DNA from: Pseudomonas sp. MMS21 TM103
GTDB taxonomy: Bacteria > Pseudomonadota > Gammaproteobacteria > Pseudomonadales > Pseudomonadaceae
Assembly: GCF_022132145.1 (NCBI RefSeq)
Contig: NZ_JAJISP010000001.1
Coordinates: 186,001-250,000, forward strand
Length of the DNA: 64,000 nucleotides
Direction of reading: 5' to 3'
The position numbers and the translations under genes are program-made. The notes below the pieces were generated by a model, which had not been told where the DNA came from, did not search any database, and saw only the letters and a program-made list of their open reading frames with translations. Numbering within the stretch: position 1 is the first letter of the stretch; each line of letters opens with the position of its first letter. Of this stretch, positions 35,777-47,121 are shown piece after piece.

Positions 35777-36904
35777 ATGTTGCTCCGCCGCATGTTGATC
35801 ATGCTGGGCGTGGTTGCCCTCGTGGTGCTCGCCCTCGCCGCCTATAAAGGCCTGGCCATCTACCAGGAAGTCCAGCAATTTGCCGCCCCGCGGCCGCCGA
35901 TCAGTGTCAATGCGGCAGAAGCCGTCGAGCGGCCCTGGCAGAGCCGCCTATCGGCCATAGGTACGCTGAAGGCCTTCCAGGGTATCGATCTGACTGTCGA
36001 AGTCGCCGGCATCGCGCGCGATGTGCTGTTCCAATCCGGCGAGAAGGTCAGTCTCGACCAACCGTTGATCCAGATGGACAACGAGGTGGAACAGGCCAGC
36101 CTGGGCACCGCCCTGGCCGAACTGGGCCTGGCGCGGGTCGAGTACCAACGCGGCCGCAACCTGGTCAACCGCCAGGCCATTTCCAGGAGCGAATTTGATC
36201 GGCTCTCCGCTGAACTGCAGAAAGCCAATGCCAGCGTCGCCCAACTGCAAGCCACCCTGGCCAAGAAGCGCATCCTCGCGCCATTCGCCGGCACTATCGG
36301 CATCCGCCAGATCGACGTCGGCGACTACCTGGAATCCGGCACCACTATTGCCACCCTGCAGGACCTGTCGAACCTGTTCGTCGACTTCTTCCTGCCGGAA
36401 CAGAACGTGCCGCAATTGGCTATCGGCCAAGGTGTGCGCGTCCAGGTAGCGGCCTATCCCGACGAGGTGTTCGACGGTCAGGTCGTTGCGCTCAACCCCA
36501 AGGTCGAGGCGACCACGCGCAACCTGCTGGTGCGCGCCCGGCTGGCTAACCCGGACGAAAAGCTGTTGCCCGGCATGTTCGCCAACCTGCAGGTGCTGCT
36601 CGGCGACGAGACACCGCAGGTGCTGGTGCCGGAAACCGCCATCACCTACACCCTGTACGGCAATTCGGTGTACGTGATCGAAGCACAGCCTGCCGGTGAA
36701 GCCAGCCCGGCCAACGCCGCCGACGGTCAACCGATCCTGCAGGTCGAGCGCCGCTTCATCGAGACGGGCGAACGCCGCGAAGGCCAGGTGGTGATTCTCA
36801 AGGGCCTGCAGGCCGGCGAACAAGTGGTCAGCGCTGGCCAGCTCAAGCTGGATAACGGCGCCCGTGTAGTGATCGTCGCCGGTGCCGTCGAAACCGCCGA
36901 ATAG
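35777..36904 (+). CDS. mexV: RND efflux periplasmic adaptor (MexV-like)
   Basis: A 375-residue membrane-fusion protein. An N-terminal anchor (residues 7-26) is followed by the lipoyl-like hairpin and barrel domains. The DLTVEVAGIARDVLFQSGEKV and FAGTIGIRQIDVGDYLESG segments are standard for these adaptors. It links the RND pump to an outer-membrane channel. The gene is followed by the mexW-type pump, as at P. aeruginosa PA4374-PA4375, with no outer-membrane protein gene adjacent, so it probably uses an OprM-type channel from elsewhere. Confidence 0.88.
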   Translation: MLLRRMLIMLGVVALVVLALAAYKGLAIYQEVQQFAAPRPPISVNAAEAVERPWQSRLSAIGTLKAFQGIDLTVEVAGIARDVLFQSGEKVSLDQPLIQMDNEVEQASLGTALAELGLARVEYQRGRNLVNRQAISRSEFDRLSAELQKANASVAQLQATLAKKRILAPFAGTIGIRQIDVGDYLESGTTIATLQDLSNLFVDFFLPEQNVPQLAIGQGVRVQVAAYPDEVFDGQVVALNPKVEATTRNLLVRARLANPDEKLLPGMFANLQVLLGDETPQVLVPETAITYTLYGNSVYVIEAQPAGEASPANAADGQPILQVERRFIETGERREGQVVILKGLQAGEQVVSAGQLKLDNGARVVIVAGAVETAE

Positions 36905-36954
36905 CACAATCCAGCAAGCCGCGCAGGGCGCGGCTGGCGTAAAGGAACTGCCCC

Positions 36955-39900
36955 ATGGCTTTGACCGATCCCTTTATCCGTCGCCCGGTGCTGGCGACCG
37001 TGGTCAGCCTGCTGATCATCCTGCTTGGCCTGCAGGCCTTCGACAAACTGACCATCCGCCAGTACCCGCAGATGGAGAACGCCCTGATCACGGTCACCAC
37101 CGCCTACCCGGGCGCCAATGCCGAGACCATCCAGGGCTACATCACCCAGCCCCTGCAACAGAGCCTGGCCAGCGCCGAAGGCATCGACTACATGACTTCG
37201 GTGAGCCGGCAGAACGTCTCGACCGTATCCATCTATGCCCGCATCGGCGCCGACAGCGATCGCCTGTTCACCGAGCTGCTGGCCAAGGCCAACGAGGTGA
37301 AGAACCGGCTGCCGCAGGACGCCGAAGACCCGGTGCTGAGCAAGCAGGCGGCTGACGCCTCGGCGCTGATGTACATCAGTTTCTACAGTGATGAACTGTC
37401 CAACCCACAGATCACCGACTACCTGTCGCGGGTCATCCAGCCCAAGCTCGCGACCCTGCCGGGCATGGCCGAAGCCGAAATCCTCGGCAATCAGGTGTTC
37501 GCCATGCGCCTGTGGCTCGACCCGCTGAAGATGGCCGCCTACCAACTGACCGCCAGTGACGTCAACGCTGCGGTGCGCCAGTACAACTTCCTCGCCGCCG
37601 CTGGCGAAGTCCAGGGCGAATACGTGGTCACCAGCATCAATGCCGAAACCGACCTGAAATCCCCCGATGCCTTCGCCGCCATCCCGCTGAAAACCCTCGG
37701 CGACGGCCGGGTGCTACTCGGCGATGTGGCACGGGTGGAGATGGGCGCACAGAGCTACGACGCAATCAGCTCCTTCGATGGTACGCCCTCGGTCTATATC
37801 GCCATCAAGGGCACGCCGAGCGCCAACCCGCTGGACGTGATCAAGGAAGTCCGCAAGATCATGCCCGAGATTGAGGCGCAGCTTCCGCCCAGCCTCCAGG
37901 TGTCCATCGCCTACGACGCCACCCTGTTCATCCAGGTGTCCATCGATGAGGTGGTGAAAACGCTGCTTGAGGCGGTGCTGATCGTCATCGTCGTGGTGTT
38001 CCTGTTCCTCGGCGCGTTGCGCTCGGTGCTGATCCCGGTGATCACCATTCCGTTGTCGATGATCGGCGTGCTGTTCTTCATGCAACTGATGGGCTACTCG
38101 ATCAACCTACTGACCTTGCTGGCCATGGTGCTGGCCATCGGCCTGGTGGTGGACGACGCCATTGTCGTGGTGGAGAACATCCACCGGCATATCGAGCAAG
38201 GCAAGACACCCTTCGCAGCCGCCATCGAAGGCGCCCGCGAGATAGCCATGCCGGTGGTGTCGATGACCATCACCCTGGCAGCGGTTTATGCGCCGATCGG
38301 CTTCCTCGAAGGCCTGACCGGGGCCCTGTTCAAGGAATTCGCCCTGACCCTGGCCGGCGCGGTGATCATCTCCGGCATCGTCGCCCTGACCCTGTCGCCG
38401 ATGATGTGCGCCAAGCTGCTGCGCCACGACGAAAACCCCAGCGGTCTGGCCCATCGTCTCGATGTGCTGTTCGCGCGGCTCAAGCGGCGCTACCAGCACA
38501 CCCTGCACGGCACCCTGGACACTCGCCCGGTGGTGCTGGTGTTCGCCCTGATCGTGCTGTGCCTGATTCCGCTGCTGCTGATGTTCACCAAGAGCGAACT
38601 GGCGCCCGACGAAGACCGGGGCATCGTCTTTCTCATGAGCAATGCACCGCAACCGACCAACCTCCAGTACCTGAATCGCTATACCGATGAGTTCGTCGAG
38701 ATTTTCAAGGAGTTCCCCGAGTACTACTCCTCGTTCCAGATCAACGGGTTCAACGGCGTGCAATCGGGTATCGGCGGTTTCTTGCTGACCCCCTGGAACG
38801 AGCGCGAGCGTACCCAGATGGAGATCCTGCCGCAGGTGCAGGCGCGCCTCAGCCAGGTCGCCGGCCTGCAGATCTTCGGCTTCAACCTGCCGTCCCTGCC
38901 GGGTACCGGCAGCGGTTTGCCCTTCCAGTTCGTGATCAATACGCCGAACGATTACGAGTCGCTGCTGCAGGTTACCGAGCGGGTCAAGCAACGTGCCCTG
39001 GCCTCTGGCAAGTTCGCCTTCCTCGACATCGACCTGGCCTTCGACAAGCCCGAGGTGGTGGTCGACATCGACCGCGCCAAGGCGGCGCAGATGGGCGTGT
39101 CCATGGAGGATATCGGCCAGACCTTGGCCACCCTGCTCGGCGAGGGCGAGATCAACCGTTTCACCATCGATGGCCGCAGCTATAAGGTGATCGCCCAGGT
39201 CGAGCGCGCCTACCGCGATAACCCGGACTGGCTCGGTAGCTATCAGGTGAAGAGCGAAAGTGGCGAGATGCTGCCGTTATCGACCCTGATCACGGTGAGC
39301 GACCGTGCGCGCCCAACCCAGCTGAACCAGTTCCAGCAACTCAACTCGGCGATCATCCAGGGCATGCCTGTCGTCAGCATGGGTGAAGCGATCGCCACCG
39401 TGCAGCAGATCATGGCCGAAGAGGCTCCGGCCGGCTTCGCCGCCGACTATGCCGGTACTGCACGTCAGTTCATTCAGGAGGGCAGCGCCCTGTATGCCAC
39501 CTTCGGCCTGGCCCTGGCGCTGATCTTTCTGGTACTGGCGGCGCAGTTCGAGAGCTTCCGCGATCCGCTGGTGATCCTGGTAACGGTGCCGCTGTCGATC
39601 TGTGGGGCGCTGATCCCGCTGTTCCTCGGCTTCTCCAGCATGAACATCTACACCCAGGTGGGCCTGGTGACGCTGATCGGCCTGATCACCAAGCATGGCA
39701 TTCTGATCGTCGAGTTCGCCAACCAGCTACGCCGCAGCCAGGGCATGTCACGCCGCGCCGCAGTCGAGGAGGCGGCGGCGATTCGCCTGCGGCCGGTGCT
39801 GATGACCACCGCCGCCATGGTCTTCGCCATGATTCCACTGATCTTCGCCACCGGCGCCGGTGCGGTGAGTCGTTTCGACATCGGCCTGGTGATCGCCACC

Positions 39901-40026
39901 GGCATGACGATCGGCACCCTGTTCACCCTGTTCGTCCTGCCCTGCGTCTACAGCCTGCTGGCCAAGCCGGACGCAGAGCCTGCTGCGGTGTCGGCAGCCG
40001 TAAGCGGGGACGCGAGCCGGGGGTGA
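36955..40026 (+). CDS. mexW: RND multidrug efflux pump (MexW-like)
   Basis: A 1023-residue RND transporter. The N-terminus is MALTDPFIRRPVLATVVSLL. Large periplasmic loops (residues 30-330 and 560-860) and 12 membrane helices are in the expected places. The proton-relay region reads GLVVDDAIVVVENI in helix 4, with both aspartates intact. It should expel drugs and dyes with the adaptor 50 bases upstream. The symbol is based on position next to bifA, icmP and groESL as in P. aeruginosa; the substrate range is unproved. Confidence 0.9.
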   Translation: MALTDPFIRRPVLATVVSLLIILLGLQAFDKLTIRQYPQMENALITVTTAYPGANAETIQGYITQPLQQSLASAEGIDYMTSVSRQNVSTVSIYARIGADSDRLFTELLAKANEVKNRLPQDAEDPVLSKQAADASALMYISFYSDELSNPQITDYLSRVIQPKLATLPGMAEAEILGNQVFAMRLWLDPLKMAAYQLTASDVNAAVRQYNFLAAAGEVQGEYVVTSINAETDLKSPDAFAAIPLKTLGDGRVLLGDVARVEMGAQSYDAISSFDGTPSVYIAIKGTPSANPLDVIKEVRKIMPEIEAQLPPSLQVSIAYDATLFIQVSIDEVVKTLLEAVLIVIVVVFLFLGALRSVLIPVITIPLSMIGVLFFMQLMGYSINLLTLLAMVLAIGLVVDDAIVVVENIHRHIEQGKTPFAAAIEGAREIAMPVVSMTITLAAVYAPIGFLEGLTGALFKEFALTLAGAVIISGIVALTLSPMMCAKLLRHDENPSGLAHRLDVLFARLKRRYQHTLHGTLDTRPVVLVFALIVLCLIPLLLMFTKSELAPDEDRGIVFLMSNAPQPTNLQYLNRYTDEFVEIFKEFPEYYSSFQINGFNGVQSGIGGFLLTPWNERERTQMEILPQVQARLSQVAGLQIFGFNLPSLPGTGSGLPFQFVINTPNDYESLLQVTERVKQRALASGKFAFLDIDLAFDKPEVVVDIDRAKAAQMGVSMEDIGQTLATLLGEGEINRFTIDGRSYKVIAQVERAYRDNPDWLGSYQVKSESGEMLPLSTLITVSDRARPTQLNQFQQLNSAIIQGMPVVSMGEAIATVQQIMAEEAPAGFAADYAGTARQFIQEGSALYATFGLALALIFLVLAAQFESFRDPLVILVTVPLSICGALIPLFLGFSSMNIYTQVGLVTLIGLITKHGILIVEFANQLRRSQGMSRRAAVEEAAAIRLRPVLMTTAAMVFAMIPLIFATGAGAVSRFDIGLVIATGMTIGTLFTLFVLPCVYSLLAKPDAEPAAVSAAVSGDASRG

Positions 40027-40122
40027 TGCCCGGACTATTGGCGCTCGTGCGACTGGCGATATCAGCGCTGCAATGACAACAAGCCGATTGAACAGCCAGA
40101 TAACCTGGTCAACAGAAAAAGA

Positions 40123-40155
40123 AATGCCATGCACTCGACTCGAGTGCACGGCATT
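40123..40155 (-). terminator. strong bidirectional hairpin after the small secreted gene
   Basis: Arms AATGCC-A-TGCACTCGA (40123-40138) and TCGAGTGCA-C-GGCATT (40140-40155), with one mismatch. On the minus strand a TTCTTTTTCTG tail follows, so it terminates the kinase operon. It may also stop mexW transcripts. Confidence 0.8.
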
Positions 40156-40191
40156 GGCATGACCGTAGGATTTGTCAGGCGGACCGCTCGC

Positions 40192-40422
40192 TCACTTCTG
40201 CCCGGCCAGACTCTGCGACAGGCTGAACATGAACAGCAGCAAATCCTTATCCGGAGCGAGCTGTTGCGTCGCCATGCTGGCCTTGCGTGGCAGTGGGCAG
40301 TGCTCCGGGCCACCGGCACTACCCAGCATGACCGGGCCTGGCTCATGCCAGGCGGCCGCAGCCAATGAAGCCACGCCCAGCGCCGCGACGAGAAAAAAAC
40401 CTCTAGCAATTTCTAACTTCAT
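40192..40422 (-). CDS. small secreted protein, hypothetical
   Basis: A 76-residue protein with a clear signal peptide (MKLEIARGFFLVAALGVASL followed by AAAAW). The mature part is about 50 residues, with one cysteine and no recognised domain. The ATG at 40422 overlaps the TGA stop of the upstream kinase-like gene (ATGA), so the two are translationally coupled. The strong hairpin after it ends the unit. The family was not recognised. Confidence 0.65.
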   Translation of the reverse strand: MKLEIARGFFLVAALGVASLAAAAWHEPGPVMLGSAGGPEHCPLPRKASMATQQLAPDKDLLLFMFSLSQSLAGQK

Positions 40423-41108
40423 GATCGCAACCCCTTGATAGCGCTGCCAAACGCTTGCTGGTAAAGGTAGACCAGCCGCTCCCAATCACCAGCACTCCAC
40501 GACGAATGGCGCTGAAGCTGCAGCATGTCGTGACGGGCGGCCTGCAACTTACTGATACGCCGCCGGCTTTTCTCCAGATCCAGCAAGGCCGTTTCGACCT
40601 CGACCCGCTCACCCACCTGCTCGACTCGCACGAACAGATGCTTTTGATAGAGGGAACCATGCTGCCAGCCCGCCCGATGAAACCGCGCCAGCATATCGGC
40701 CACTTGCGCCAGCAATTGCTCGTTCACCGCCTTGCCGAAACGCTCACGGCCACCCTCGGCATACCAGTGATCGAGCTGCTGAAAACCCTTGAGTGCCTCT
40801 GTCACCAGCAAACCGCGCCAGAGCCCGGCAGCATCGCGCTGCACGTCGCAATAGAACAGCTTCGCCGCCTTGACGCCAAGCAGCGGCAGGGCCAACAAGG
40901 CGTCGCGCTCGCGCAACACCGTGGGTCGTCCAAAGGGGTAACGCAGGCTGCGATAGACGTGCCCGACCTGGCGCTTGGCATAGAGCACTCGGCCATTGTC
41001 CTGATACAGACGCTGCACGCCGCTCTCGCCACCGCGCCGATGATTCGGTTCTTCGACCCATTCACCCTGCTGTTGCCACCACGTTTCGAACGCCAGCGCT
41101 GCTGTCAT
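40419..41108 (-). CDS. InaA-type LPS kinase-like protein (copy 1)
   Basis: A 229-residue protein of the InaA/KdkA-like lipopolysaccharide kinase group. The start MTAALAFETWWQQQGEW is chosen because the paralogue at 54039-54761 begins in the same way; an upstream frame exists. The kinase-like core has AKRQVGHVYRSL, FHRAGWQHGSLYQKHLFV (catalytic-loop-like) and ALLDLEKSRRR (DFG-like). It is about 55% identical by eye to the second copy. It may phosphorylate a sugar or lipid of the envelope, but InaA's own substrate is not settled. Confidence 0.82.
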   Translation of the reverse strand: MTAALAFETWWQQQGEWVEEPNHRRGGESGVQRLYQDNGRVLYAKRQVGHVYRSLRYPFGRPTVLRERDALLALPLLGVKAAKLFYCDVQRDAAGLWRGLLVTEALKGFQQLDHWYAEGGRERFGKAVNEQLLAQVADMLARFHRAGWQHGSLYQKHLFVRVEQVGERVEVETALLDLEKSRRRISKLQAARHDMLQLQRHSSWSAGDWERLVYLYQQAFGSAIKGLRS

Positions 41109-41590
41109 TTCATCCGCCTGTAAGCCAAACCTCAAGCTGACCGCACGCGGCCAGTAGACTGAGTCAGTCACCGTCAGTAACAGATAATCGGGTATGTAAC
41201 CCCCGCCCATCTCTGTGCGTCATCGCCCCAAGCTGACACGGCCCAGCCTGCATGGCCGCAGCGACCCGTGGTTTTGCACTTATACCGGGACTGGAACTCC
41301 TAGCAAATTCCGCACCATAGCAAGGCACGCGTAGGCGTCAGGCGTTGAATCGTACCGCCCAGACAAGCGCTTCCAGATTGCACCGACGCGCACCCAGGCG
41401 ATGAAACACAGCAAGCAATAGGCCGCGTCAGGGTAAATCGGCATGCCGCAGATAACCGAGGGCATCACCGCAAAAAACCAGCTGGCGCGAACCCGCCATG
41501 ACCAGCACAACCGGCTTTATCTGGCGCACCAATAAAAAAACCCGCGCCGAGGCGCGGGTTTTTTCAAGGACTGCTGAGGAGCAGGCTGGC
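41109..41590. other. 483-base gap between the kinase-like gene and groEL
   Basis: Apart from the groEL terminator at its right end, this spacer shows no gene that I can support. A 76-codon open frame (41280-41510, minus) has hydrophobic stretches but no ribosome site or recognised family. It could be a remnant. Confidence 0.5.
41530..41566 (-). terminator. rho-independent terminator of groESL
   Basis: Arms CCCGCGCC and GGCGCGGG with an AAAAAAA/TTTTTTT pair around them. On the minus strand it lies about 25 bases past the groEL stop. Confidence 0.85.
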
Positions 41591-43252
<1,662 letters not shown>

Positions 43253-43300
43253 TCAAAATTCGTTTTGGTGGAGCGCGATACGTTGTGGCGGAGACGGAAA

Positions 43301-43594
43301 TCAGGCTTCGACAACGGCCAGGATTTCGCTCTCGCTCATGACCAACAGCTCTTCGCCATCGACCTTGATGGCATTGCTGCCGGAGTAAGGACCAAACACT
43401 ACCTTGTCACCAACTTTCACGGCCAGCGGGCGCACTTCACCGCTGTCCAGCACGCGACCAGTGCCTACAGCGACGATTTCGCCCTGGTTCGGCTTCTCGG
43501 CAGCGGAACCCGGCAGCACGATGCCGCCTGCGGTTTTGGTTTCTTCTTCGCTGCGACGGATCACGACGCGGTCATGCAAAGGACGAAGCTTCAT
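43301..43594 (-). CDS. groES: co-chaperonin GroES
   Basis: The 97-residue 10 kDa co-chaperonin. [20 protein letters not shown] and the mobile-loop region [11 protein letters not shown] are canonical. It caps GroEL in the folding cycle. A ribosome site (GGGAGAG) precedes the ATG by about seven bases. It is first in the groESL operon, under a heat-shock promoter. Confidence 0.98.
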   Translation of the reverse strand: MKLRPLHDRVVIRRSEEETKTAGGIVLPGSAAEKPNQGEIVAVGTGRVLDSGEVRPLAVKVGDKVVFGPYSGSNAIKVDGEELLVMSESEILAVVEA

Positions 43595-43742
43595 TGTCGA
43601 TCTCTCCCAAATAGGTTGTTTACATCAGCTGGCGTTCACACCAGCAGGTTGGCAAAGTCCGGCGGGGCCGGTTGCGTTGCACCGAAGTGCGACGCGGAAG
43701 TCTGTTCTGCCGAAACCAGCAGAAAACCTTGCGGTGACCGCT

Positions 43743-43770
43743 ACATAAGGGCGCACAAGGGGATTTCAAG
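43743..43770 (-). promoter_or_regulatory. sigma-32 heat-shock promoter of groESL
   Basis: On the minus strand CTTGAAA (43770-43764), a 13-base spacer, and CCTTATGTA (43751-43743) match the sigma-32 pattern (CTTGAAA, then CCCCATnTA). It is about 150 bases upstream of groES. The 305-base gap (43595-43899) holds no other feature. Confidence 0.8.
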
Positions 43771-43899
43771 GGTTAGCGATGTTTTTTTTGCTATTGAGGG
43801 ATGCCAACGACGCTGTCTCGACACTGGCCAGACAAGCGAAAATGCCACGCACAGGCCAGCCCCAAGCCCTGGCGTGGCACTGGGTCCTGTACAAGCATG

Positions 43900-44367
43900 T
43901 CAGTCGTGACGCTTGTACTCACCTTCCAGCACATTTGGCTGACCTGCACCCGGCCGGGTTTGCCCGGAGCGTGCCGCCAGATCATCGGCAAAGGCCCGCT
44001 GCCGCATGGCTTGCTCGGCCGCCCGCAGGCGAATCTTGTTGACCAGCAAGCGCCGGATGAAGGGGATCAGGCACAGCGCACCGACTATGTCGCTGATAAA
44101 ACCCGGCAACAGCAGCAGACCGCCACCAACGGCAATCAGCAAGCCTTCGAGCATTTCCTGTTCGGGCAACTCGCCCCGTGCCAGCTTCTCGCGCGCGCGC
44201 CAGGCGGTGGCCACTCCGGCAACCCGCAGCAGAATGCCGCCCGCAATAGCCGTACCGATAACCAGCAACACCGTCGGCAGTACGCCAATCGCACTGCCGA
44301 CCTGGATCAGTAGCGTCAGCTCGATGATCGGGAACAACAAGAATAAAAACAGAAAAACACGCATCAA
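43900..44367 (-). CDS. fxsA: FxsA family membrane protein
   Basis: A 155-residue inner-membrane protein with about four hydrophobic segments. The start MMRVFLFLFLLFPIIELTLL and the ATAWRAREKLARGELPEQEM loop and LLLLPGFISDI motif are the FxsA signature. FxsA in E. coli relieves phage exclusion when overproduced; its normal role is unknown. The position next to groES is conserved in Pseudomonas. Confidence 0.9.
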   Translation of the reverse strand: MMRVFLFLFLLFPIIELTLLIQVGSAIGVLPTVLLVIGTAIAGGILLRVAGVATAWRAREKLARGELPEQEMLEGLLIAVGGGLLLLPGFISDIVGALCLIPFIRRLLVNKIRLRAAEQAMRQRAFADDLAARSGQTRPGAGQPNVLEGEYKRHD

Positions 44368-44427
44368 GGATTCCTTAACGGAAGAACGGCTTCCAATAAG
44401 CTAGAAGTATGGGGCATTGCGCTGAAT

Positions 44428-45174
44428 TCAAGCTGAAACGGCACCATCGGTCGGCCAGACTTCTGCCCGAGCCAGCTGAACAAAGGCCTGGCGCACCTCG
44501 CCGGGTGTGCTGCAGGGCGTTGGAAAGGCCAGCCAATACACGCCTTGGCCGATGCGCAGATGGAAACCTTCACTGTCGATGCCCACCAGTTCGGCTGGCA
44601 CCTGGGACGGCAAGCCGGTCAGCGCGACATAATGGCCGATGGCACTGGCGTGGTCACGGTTCATATGTTCCAGCATGCCCTGCTCGCTTTCACCAGCATC
44701 GACTGTCGCCGCAAACGGGTTGCTCAGCGCCACTTGCTCCAGCCAGTGAATCGCGCCGAAACCGCCGATGTAGCGCCATCGCACCGGCGCCAGCACCCAG
44801 AAGTCGAAATCATGGGCGCGGTGATAATTCTGTGATTCGGGGAAATAGCGGTAATAACGCCGAGCGGCCGCCTCGACTGCGGCCTGGTCACACAATTGTC
44901 GTGCTTCGGCGAGTAGCGTGAGGCGACCGACCGCCTGCACGTCTTCGGCGCCACGCTCACCGACAAACAGCGAGCACTTGGCATCCTGCTTGAGGTTATG
45001 GGTGTGCTGGGCGATACGGCTGATCAGGATCAACGGCCGGCCCTGAGCGTCCAGGCAGTAGGGCACCACTGATCCGAAAGGAAAGCCCGGCATGGCCTTC
45101 GAATGAGTCGAGAGCACCCCTCGGTATTCCTTGAGAAGCAATTCTCGGGCATGCTTAGCGGCTTTCACGCTCAC
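44428..45174 (-). CDS. HugZ-like pyridoxamine-phosphate-oxidase-fold protein
   Basis: A 248-residue cytosolic protein. The N-terminal split-barrel FMN-binding-like domain (residues 10-140, MPGFPFGSVVPYCLDAQG) is joined to a C-terminal DUF2470 domain (about 165-245, EQGMLEHMNRDHASAIGHY). This architecture is that of the HugZ family, some of which break down haem. Whether this copy is a haem oxygenase or only a related flavoprotein cannot be told. It stands next to the SDR gene and fxsA. Confidence 0.82.
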   Translation of the reverse strand: MSVKAAKHARELLLKEYRGVLSTHSKAMPGFPFGSVVPYCLDAQGRPLILISRIAQHTHNLKQDAKCSLFVGERGAEDVQAVGRLTLLAEARQLCDQAAVEAAARRYYRYFPESQNYHRAHDFDFWVLAPVRWRYIGGFGAIHWLEQVALSNPFAATVDAGESEQGMLEHMNRDHASAIGHYVALTGLPSQVPAELVGIDSEGFHLRIGQGVYWLAFPTPCSTPGEVRQAFVQLARAEVWPTDGAVSA

Positions 45175-45278
45175 CTTATGACTCCTTGCAAAGAATCCGT
45201 CACAAACGGACAGGCGCCCTAGAATAGCTGTTACAGCGCGCCAGCGGGGCTACACGACACACCTTGAGGGGAAACGCG

Positions 45279-46037
45279 ATGCAACTCAAAGACAAAGTTA
45301 TCATCATCACCGGCGGCTGCCAGGGTCTGGGCCGCGCCATGGGCGAATACCTGGCGGAGAAAGGCGTGAAACTGGCGCTGGTCGATCTCAACCAGGAAAA
45401 ACTCGACGAAGCCGTAGCCGCCTGCAAGGCCCTTGGCGCCGAGGCGCGCGCCTACCTGTGCAACGTGGCCAACGAAGAGCAGGTGACTCACATGGTCGCC
45501 CAGGTCGCCGAAGATTTCGGTGCGATCAATGGTCTGATCAACAACGCGGGCATCCTGCGTGACGGCCTGACCATCAAGGTCAAAGACGGCGAAATGAGCA
45601 AGATGAGCCTGGCCCAGTGGCAGTCGGTGATCGACGTCAACCTGACCGGCGTATTCCTCTGCACCCGTGAAGTGGCGGCGAAGATGATCGAGCTGAAGGA
45701 TCAGGGCGCGATCGTCAACATCTCCTCCATCTCCCGGGCCGGCAACATGGGCCAGGCCAACTATTCCGCGGCCAAGGCCGGCGTCGCCGCCGATACCGTG
45801 GTCTGGGCCAAGGAACTGGCGCGTTACGGCATTCGTGTGGCCGGCGTGGCGCCGGGCTTCATCGAAACCGAGATGACCCTGAGCATGAAACCGGAAGCGC
45901 TGGAGAAAATGACCCTGGGCATCCCATTGCGGCGCATGGGTAAACCGGCCGAAATCGCCCATTCGGTGGCCTACATCCTCGAGAACGACTACTACACCGG
46001 TCGCATCCTCGAGCTGGATGGCGGCCTGCGCCTGTAA
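45279..46037 (+). CDS. short-chain dehydrogenase/reductase (FabG-like)
   Basis: A 252-residue classical SDR. The cofactor motif TGGCQGLGRAMG (residues 11-22), NNAG, a catalytic serine in ISSISRAG and YSAAK (the active-site YxxxK) are intact. It probably reduces a keto group with NAD(P)H. A ribosome site (GAGGGG) precedes the ATG. The substrate is unknown. A bidirectional terminator follows at 46109-46155. Confidence 0.9.
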   Translation: MQLKDKVIIITGGCQGLGRAMGEYLAEKGVKLALVDLNQEKLDEAVAACKALGAEARAYLCNVANEEQVTHMVAQVAEDFGAINGLINNAGILRDGLTIKVKDGEMSKMSLAQWQSVIDVNLTGVFLCTREVAAKMIELKDQGAIVNISSISRAGNMGQANYSAAKAGVAADTVVWAKELARYGIRVAGVAPGFIETEMTLSMKPEALEKMTLGIPLRRMGKPAEIAHSVAYILENDYYTGRILELDGGLRL

Positions 46038-46108
46038 CTCCAGTAATCGTCCGGCCTGCAGCCCGCACTAAACCGCACAACGCGGGGTAATCCGGGCGGG
46101 CCCAAGCG

Positions 46109-46155
46109 CAAAAAAATGCCGCATTCCCGTCGAAGGGAATGCGGCATTTTCATAT
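46109..46155. terminator. bidirectional terminator between the SDR and mscS-like genes
   Basis: Arms AATGCCGCATTCCC and GGGAATGCGGCATT around a short GTCGAA-type loop, with A-tract on the left and T-tract on the right. It serves both convergent genes. Confidence 0.9.
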
Positions 46156-46188
46156 AGGCGTCCTGCGCAACTGCTTACTGGCGCTGGC

Positions 46189-47016
46189 TCAGCTGGGCTG
46201 AACCAGATGCACCACGCGCTGCGGGAACGGAATGCCGATGCCGGCTTCGGTCAAACGCTCCTTGGCCAACTCGGTGAAGCTGAAGGTCACCGGCCAGAAA
46301 TCCGGCGTGGCCACCCAGACGCGTAATGACAGGTTGACCGCACTGTCACCCAGGCCAGTGACGAACACCACCGGAGCCGGGTCGAGATGAATGCGCGGAT
46401 CCTCGGCGATTTTCAGCAGCACATCGCGGGCTTTCTTGATGTCGCTGGAGTAGTCGATGCCCAGGTTGATGTCGGCGCGGCGCGTGGGTTCGCGGGAATA
46501 ATTGGTGATATTGCCGTTGGACAGGCTGCCATTGGGCACAATGATCACCTTGTTGTCCGCGGTTTTCAGGGTGGTGTGGAAGATATGGATGCTGTCGACG
46601 CTGCCCGACACGCCCTGCCCTTCGATCCAGTCGCCGGCGCGGAACGGCCGGAACAGCATGATCAACACGCCACCGGCAAAATTCGCCAGACTGCCTTGCA
46701 GGGCCAAGCCAATGGCCAGGCCTGCGGCACCGATCACGGCGATGAAGGAAGTGGTTTCCACGCCGATCATCGAGGCGACACTGACCAGCAACAGCACCTT
46801 GAGAATCATGCTGGCCAGGCTGCCAATAAAGCTGTGCAGGGCGCGGTCGACATTGCGCCGATCCAGTACACCACTGACTCTATGGGTCAGAGTGTTGATG
46901 AACCACCAACCGACCAGCAGCGTGATGACCGCCAGGGTAAACTGGCCACTGTATTGCAGCACCGCCGGCAGCCAAGCCTCAGACAGCTTCACCAGTTGCT
47001 CGACACTCATCTCCAT
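46189..47016 (-). CDS. MscS family mechanosensitive channel
   Basis: A 275-residue small-conductance channel. Three membrane helices come first, with the pore helix GLAIGLALQGSLANFAGGV followed by the beta domain (LIMLFRPFRAGDWIEGQG). It opens under membrane tension to release solutes. A ribosome site (AAGGAGAG) precedes the ATG at 47016. It is convergent with the SDR gene and downstream of yajQ on the same strand. Confidence 0.93.
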   Translation of the reverse strand: MEMSVEQLVKLSEAWLPAVLQYSGQFTLAVITLLVGWWFINTLTHRVSGVLDRRNVDRALHSFIGSLASMILKVLLLVSVASMIGVETTSFIAVIGAAGLAIGLALQGSLANFAGGVLIMLFRPFRAGDWIEGQGVSGSVDSIHIFHTTLKTADNKVIIVPNGSLSNGNITNYSREPTRRADINLGIDYSSDIKKARDVLLKIAEDPRIHLDPAPVVFVTGLGDSAVNLSLRVWVATPDFWPVTFSFTELAKERLTEAGIGIPFPQRVVHLVQPS

Positions 47017-47044
47017 GTGACTCTCCTTTTACAACGTTTAAAAC

Positions 47045-47074
47045 GCGCCCGCCATGGCAAGCCATGGCGGGCGC
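47045..47074 (-). terminator. terminator of yajQ
   Basis: Perfect 14-base arms GCGCCCGCCATGGC (47045-47058) and GCCATGGCGGGCGC (47061-47074). On the minus strand a GTTTTAAACG tail follows, so it ends yajQ transcription before the mscS-like gene. Confidence 0.8.
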
Positions 47075-47121
47075 TTTACACTCACTGCTGGCGAGCCCGC
47101 AGGCCCGACAGGCTTGCCGCA

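Noticed and set aside
41280..41510. 76-codon hydrophobic frame upstream of the groEL terminator
   Set aside because: No ribosome site, no family and no supporting context; left as an unannotated gap.
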